The notes beneath the pieces were generated by a model, which was not told the DNA's origin, did not search any database, and saw only the letters and a list, made by a program, of their open reading frames with translations. This document shows positions 19,901-21,237 of a stretch of 21,237 bases of DNA, in pieces. The position numbers were made by a program, and so were the translations under genes. How positions within the stretch are numbered: the stretch's first letter is position 1; every line of letters begins with the position of its first letter. The stretch comes from Botryllus schlosseri. Taxonomy: Eukaryota; Chordata; Ascidiacea; Stolidobranchia; Styelidae. Where the stretch lies: assembly GCA_000444245.1 (NCBI GenBank), contig ATSW01011012.1, forward strand, positions 1 to 21,237, given 5' to 3'.

Positions 19901-20294
19901 ACAATGAAATGTCGGTCTTGGCCGTTCGAGTCTCGGGTCATATGACTTAATTCGAGTCACGCGCAATGACTCGAGTCGAGTCATTTCCGTATTTTGAGAA
20001 AATGACTCGAGTCAAGTCGAGTCACCAAAATATCGTGACTCGAGTCATTACAAGCCTCGTATAGTCACAAATTTTGAAAACTAGTTAGGCTCTAATATGT
20101 AATCGCCACTGCAAACAAGTGGATTACTTGATCTTCCTCTTCTGTGTTAGCTACAACACCAGCAGCCGCTGCTTCTTCAGGAGTCATTGTAATGTACTCA
20201 ACATTTCCATCGCCGCCATCAGCAACAGTTGTGAAGGCTTTGGAGACAATGTCAGCTGCCTCTGTACTAGAGGCCAATGTCGTCACCGTTTGAC
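10857..20294 (-). CDS. ZNF839: ZNF839-like nuclear AT-hook protein (partial, 12 exons)
   Basis: In transcript order the exons are 20294-20128, 18815-18639, 17758-17387, 17322-17242, 16635-16516, 16211-16003, 13674-13508, 12853-12768, 12166-12008, 11941-11840, 11209-11060 and 10997-10857. They join as two bases plus 643 codons without a stop, and every junction keeps phase. Along the product: an acidic/Ala-rich start with VEYITMTPEEAAAAG, a Gln-rich helix, a Ser/Thr-rich part, AT-hooks KKRGRPRK and KRPRGRPPL, a conserved helical block (REMLGACSEDEIMEVAMPHI then VFSLWEFLVTKVEK and FFADIYKEYECLHKY), and a Lys/Glu-rich tail. From memory the helical block matches vertebrate ZNF839, whose molecular role is little known; AT-hooks suggest DNA binding in the nucleus. 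No C2H2 finger is visible here. The start codon and probably the last exon(s) are not identified. Confidence 0.72.
11060..11209 (-). CDS. ZNF839: ZNF839-like exon: charged Lys/Glu segment
   Basis: 50 codons, ALEEKKSADPETSEK through TGENKEEETKKENVEKAG to VQVLFAK. Low-complexity, charged and probably disordered. Acceptor TTTCTGCGCAG, donor AAAG|GTAGGC; the next intron is only 62 bp. Confidence 0.8.
11210..11839 (-). other. Intron of the ZNF839-like gene
   Basis: 630 bp, GT-AG, no recognised repeat or coding content. Confidence 0.55.
11840..11941 (-). CDS. ZNF839: ZNF839-like exon: second half of conserved helical block
   Basis: 34 codons, VEKNKMSRVFFADIYKEYEC then LHKYIAKLAEKYKQ. The FF-x-x-IYKE-[YF]-E-x-LHK pattern is the part I recognise best as ZNF839-like. 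Acceptor TTGTTCAG, donor CAG|GTGAAT; separated from the preceding exon by a 66-bp intron. Confidence 0.85.
12008..12166 (-). CDS. ZNF839: ZNF839-like exon: first half of conserved helical block
   Basis: 53 codons, PKPTLTPIEQALSTRRKNR, then REMLGACSEDEIMEVAMPHI and VFSLWEFLVTK. Acceptor GTTTCCAG, donor AAG|GTAAAT, phase 0 at both ends. The amphipathic helices run directly into the next exon (EFLVTK|VEKNK). Confidence 0.87.
12167..12767 (-). other. Intron of the ZNF839-like gene
   Basis: 601 bp, GT-AG. It contains a hAT-like terminus at 12227 with subterminal TACTCAAGTAG. No coding content. Confidence 0.5.
12227..12330 (+). mobile_element. Lone hAT-like terminus
   Basis: CAGAGGTGGTCAGTAACAC followed by AGTACTCAAGTAGG matches the layout of hAT ends with CAAGTA-type subterminal repeats. 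No opposite end was found before the next exon, so the right limit is approximate. The same start occurs at 13159 in the adjacent intron. Confidence 0.35.
12768..12853 (-). CDS. ZNF839: ZNF839-like exon completing the second AT-hook
   Basis: It begins with two bases completing a CTG codon, so the hook reads RPRGRPPL across the intron, then KAVKRASYASRIEALQG and DSEDFFTLPV. Acceptor TTCCTATTCCAG, donor GTG|GTATGT, phase 0 at its end. Confidence 0.82.
12854..13507 (-). other. Intron of the ZNF839-like gene
   Basis: 654 bp, GT-AG. It contains a second hAT-like terminus (13159) and CAAGTAGAA/AAGTAAAAGTA motifs. No coding content. Confidence 0.5.
13159..13330 (+). mobile_element. Lone hAT-like terminus, related to 12227
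   Basis: CAGAGGTGGTCA matches the start at 12227, and subterminal ACAAGTAGAA, CTCAAGTAGAAGG and CAAGTAAAAGTAG repeats follow. The opposite end is not found; the right limit is approximate. Confidence 0.35.
13508..13674 (-). CDS. ZNF839: ZNF839-like exon: basic segment and AT-hook 2
   Basis: It begins by completing an AGG codon (TR|CGRVSKRPVYTKDYL), continues with an acidic stretch (EMDEGDDIADDM) and ends KRPRGRPP with a one-base overhang. Acceptor TTGAACAG, donor CCTC|GTAAGT. The AT-hook core GRP is intact. Confidence 0.83.
14246..14253. repeat. Left target-site duplication of hAT at 14254
   Basis: ACCTACAC, repeated exactly at 15461-15468. Confidence 0.85.
14254..15460. mobile_element. hAT element, 1207 bp, with nested MITE
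   Basis: The ends CAGGGGTTCTCAAC and GTTGAGAACCCCTG are inverted and flanked by a perfect 8-bp duplication (ACCTACAC). CGGGCCGCA blocks occur just inside both ends. An 80-codon minus-strand frame at 14621-14860 includes IDWNIAKSKTSVIIATGP, faintly like a reverse-transcriptase segment, which could be captured or older DNA. No hAT transposase domain is recognised. Six ambiguous bases fall between 14992 and 15360. It lies entirely within an intron. Confidence 0.87.
14984..15295 (-). mobile_element. Nested hAT MITE (312 bp) inside the 14254 element
   Basis: It starts CAGTGGTTNTCAAAATATT and ends CAGTTTGAGAACCACTG. Flanks CATTAAAG (14976-14983) and CTTTCAAG (15296-15303) agree at 6 of 8 bases. 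Its reverse complement aligns along most of its length with the MITE at 8720-9018, sharing GAAAGCATCTG, CATAACCTTCCATGCCATC and TTGCTAGCATTCTGGTTGCA. Confidence 0.85.
15461..15468. repeat. Right target-site duplication of hAT at 14254
   Basis: ACCTACAC, an exact copy of 14246-14253. Confidence 0.85.
16003..16211 (-). CDS. ZNF839: ZNF839-like exon: AT-hook 1
   Basis: 69 codons plus two bases, DNPNVRLVFRPASSSKPKPQ, then IVPKKRGRPRKNLEDPTAK and an acidic tail SEPEIEDPPAKT. KKRGRPRK is a canonical AT-hook (core RGRPRK), expected to bind the minor groove of AT-rich DNA. Acceptor TTATTTCAG, donor CTAG|GTCAGG, phase 2. Confidence 0.85.
16212..16515 (-). other. Intron of the ZNF839-like gene
   Basis: 304 bp, GT-AG; nothing recognised inside. 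Confidence 0.55.
16516..16635 (-). CDS. ZNF839: ZNF839-like exon
   Basis: 40 codons, PEIPAALANLMPKVEIGKDG then SQVIRIHQSQITSGQLKALQ. Acceptor TTTCAATTTGCAG, donor CAG|GTGAGA, phase 0 at both ends. No named domain; likely part of an activator-like N-terminal half. Confidence 0.83.
16636..17241 (-). other. Intron of the ZNF839-like gene
   Basis: 606 bp, GT-AG; no repeat or coding content recognised. Confidence 0.55.
17242..17322 (-). CDS. ZNF839: ZNF839-like exon (27 codons)
   Basis: It reads NDGEVRYSEKIVIREGQPQ then VVKVPVKQ. Acceptor TTTGCTTGCAG, donor CAG|GTAATG, phase 0 at both ends. Its first bases, with the acceptor CAG, duplicate 16 bp of the preceding exon. Confidence 0.83.
17387..17758 (-). 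CDS. ZNF839: ZNF839-like exon: Ser/Thr/Gln-rich and basic helix
   Basis: 124 codons, GTQNDGEAVQAQSDSVAA, a Thr/Ser-rich stretch, PPPLQKQQAATQP, then NAFDLASPNTSASQIVQTL and a basic helix NNVRKKQLEEKMKMGVRA. The first part is probably disordered. Acceptor GTCTCGTTCAG, donor AAG|GTGGCT; the 64-bp intron that follows is not a multiple of three, so it must be spliced. Confidence 0.83.
17759..18638 (-). other. Intron of the ZNF839-like gene
   Basis: 880 bp, GT-AG. It contains a lone hAT-like terminus at 18246 and CAAGTAGAAG-type motifs near 17850 similar to those in the 13159 repeat. Confidence 0.5.
18246..18350 (+). mobile_element. Lone hAT-like terminus
   Basis: CAGGAGTGTCAAACTCAAC followed by CGCGGGTCGGATC fits the common hAT end CAGGGGTGTCAAACTC with a GC-rich subterminal block. 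No matching right end was found; the right limit is approximate. Confidence 0.45.
18639..18815 (-). CDS. ZNF839: ZNF839-like exon: Gln-rich helix
   Basis: 59 codons, VVTTSLQFDPANPSVLYTAD then LTPEEQALVQAALQQHLAEQ and QQLAGMQE. The second half is a Gln-rich, probably coiled helix typical of transcriptional regulators. Acceptor CATTCTAG, donor GAG|GTTGGT, phase 0. Confidence 0.8.
19397..19404. repeat. Left target-site duplication of element at 19405
   Basis: CTATAGTC, matching GTATAGTC at 20059-20066 in 7 of 8 bases. Confidence 0.55.
19405..20058. mobile_element. hAT-like element with TGACTCGAGTCA subterminal repeats
   Basis: The imperfect inverted ends are TAGGGTTGTAA and TTACAAGCCTC, flanked by a 7-of-8 target duplication. 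Both subterminal zones are packed with GACTCGAGTC palindromes (near 19464, 19541, 19967, 20002 and 20033), the usual arrangement of transposase-binding repeats. The 654-bp body has no open frame of note, so it is non-autonomous. A related copy begins at 20821. Confidence 0.72.
20059..20066. repeat. Right target-site duplication of element at 19405
   Basis: GTATAGTC, matching CTATAGTC at 19397-19404 in 7 of 8 bases. Confidence 0.55.
20128..20294 (-). CDS. ZNF839: ZNF839-like exon (most upstream recognised)
   Basis: Two bases then 55 codons, QTVTTLASSTEAADIVSKAF then VEYITMTPEEAAAAGVV and NTEEEDQ. Acceptor CCTTGTACAG, donor CAA|GTAATC, phase 0 at its end. It needs an upstream exon ending in phase 1, which I could not find in the remaining 940 bp. 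Confidence 0.8.
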
Positions 20295-20820
20295 CTGTAC
20301 AAGGAATGCAATAGTGTATGTAGGCAAAACGAATATATGGCTGCAAATTGACTCGCTACAAATGGACCCTGATTGAATCAAATAAAATCACTAAAGTGAA
20401 AAACGAAGACAAATTATACAGTAGGCCTTGCCTGAGTCAGAAGCATCATCCACATTCCACAGTTCATACTTAGGCTACGGGGGCATTATAAAGAATCATT
20501 CAGACAATGCAGGTGGTTAATAAAACAAGACCAAAATTTTAACAACATATTAGTAGGCCTATCCGATTATGTAGCAAACAAATATCTATCTCATTATGCA
20601 AGTTTGATGTAATTATAAGAGTAGACCAAAGACCTAGGCTACTTTATCCTGGTGCTCAAATCACATTTGATCCTCAAACAAGTTCAGTACCGTATATCAT
20701 TCACAGTAGAGGTGATTGTAGTATCATGAAAAATTGTCACCGATGGTACTTGCATTGTAAAATCTTAATTTATGGAGCACAAAACAGATTTAGAAAAAAT
20801 GGATAGGCTAGGGCTGTGCG
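20295..20820. other. Non-coding, probably intron or 5' flank of the ZNF839-like gene
   Basis: AT-rich DNA with no open frame of note on either strand. It contains one TAGGCCTA palindrome (20554). The upstream exon(s) of the minus-strand gene lie here unrecognised or beyond the window. Confidence 0.45.
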
Positions 20821-20935
20821 CAGGGTTCTAACAAAGTCCAATTCACTGCCGAGTCAAGTCTGAGTATAAGCGTTTACTGCTCGGTATCTAGTTCAAGGCT
20901 CAACTCACTTGTGAAACTCATGGGTGGAATCGAAG
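20821..20935 (+). mobile_element. Partial copy of the 19405-type hAT element
   Basis: CAGGGTTCTAACAAAGTCC and then CAATTCACTGCCGAGTCAAG parallel the left part of the 19405 element (AGGGTTGTAACCAAGTC, CAATTCACCACCGAGTCAAG) in the same orientation. The C at 20821 supports an original CAGGGTT terminus for the family. The right end is not recognised and the limit is approximate. Confidence 0.55.
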
Positions 20936-21189
20936 GCATAGGATTCATAATATACTCAATTACTCATTTTTCCCACTCTAAACGTATTTTTTCAAACAGA
21001 AAAAATACAGTTTTGGGTCTATTTTTCAATCATCGATACTTGAATAAGTGATGACTACGAACTGAACAAGTTGAGATGATGACAAATCGAAGGTATGCCG
21101 CATACCCACAATAATTACAGTTACAGGGTCTGCACGACATACCCTGGTTCGGCTCCTAAGATTAAAAATGATACAAATGCACTGGTAAC
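20936..21189. other. Non-coding DNA near the window end
   Basis: No gene or repeat end is recognised in this short stretch. Confidence 0.4.
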
Positions 21190-21237
21190 CAGAGTTGGAT
21201 CAATTACATTATTTCAGTTCAATTACAATTACAATTA
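21190..21237 (+). mobile_element. hAT-like element cut by the window end
   Basis: CAGAGTTGGATCAATTACA followed by repeated AATTACAATTA units matches the start of hAT elements of the CAG-GTTGGGCAATTAC type. Only the first 48 bases are present. Confidence 0.5.

Larger units (their letters stand above)
18816..20127 (-). other. Intron of the ZNF839-like gene
   Basis: 1312 bp, GT-AG; about half is the palindrome-rich hAT element at 19405-20058. The 129-codon plus-strand frame at 18795-19184 has no recognised domain and is taken as chance. Confidence 0.55.

Noticed and set aside
1-21237. Search for tRNA, rRNA, CRISPR and virus-derived elements
   Set aside because: No cloverleaf-like, rRNA-like or regularly spaced repeat pattern was noticed, and no capsid, envelope or LTR structure was recognised.

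Overview
This is metazoan nuclear DNA. It has GT-AG introns, vertebrate-type extracellular and nuclear protein families, and several hAT-type DNA transposons. CpG is not obviously depleted, most introns are short (62 bp to about 2.3 kb), and the palindrome TAGGCCTA recurs in the non-coding DNA. Together these suggest an invertebrate, most likely an invertebrate deuterostome, but the species cannot be fixed from the sequence.

Layout: (1) 1-2620 is upstream DNA with no firm gene. It holds one convincing-looking but orphan minus-strand exon (1118-1196) and a TATA-box-like promoter (883-890). (2) 2655-6820, plus strand, is a complete eight-exon gene for a secreted 485-residue short fibulin-like protein: signal peptide, partial EGF module, a run of calcium-binding EGF domains and a C-terminal fibulin-type domain. 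All seven junctions keep phase. A polyadenylation signal lies at 7468-7473 and a hAT MITE (5867-6305) sits in the last intron. (3) 7500-10856 is non-coding and repeat-bearing. Its centre is a 975-bp hAT element (8413-9387) with perfect 8-bp target duplications and a second hAT MITE inside it. (4) 10857-20294, minus strand, holds twelve consecutive phase-compatible exons (643 whole codons) of a nuclear protein with two AT-hooks, a Gln-rich helix and a conserved helical block that I recognise as ZNF839-like. The gene is incomplete at both ends in this window. Its introns contain another hAT element with a nested MITE (14254-15460), a palindrome-rich hAT element (19405-20058) and several lone hAT termini. 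(5) 20295-21237 is non-coding, with a second partial copy of the palindrome-rich element and the first bases of another hAT element at the window end.

The two genes are convergent and have no evident functional link: one product is extracellular matrix, the other nuclear. The most striking structure is the transposon layering. The same ~300-bp hAT MITE family is inserted, in opposite orientations, inside two different larger hAT elements about 6 kb apart. I found no CRISPR, tRNA, rRNA, virus-derived element or obviously new multi-gene system.
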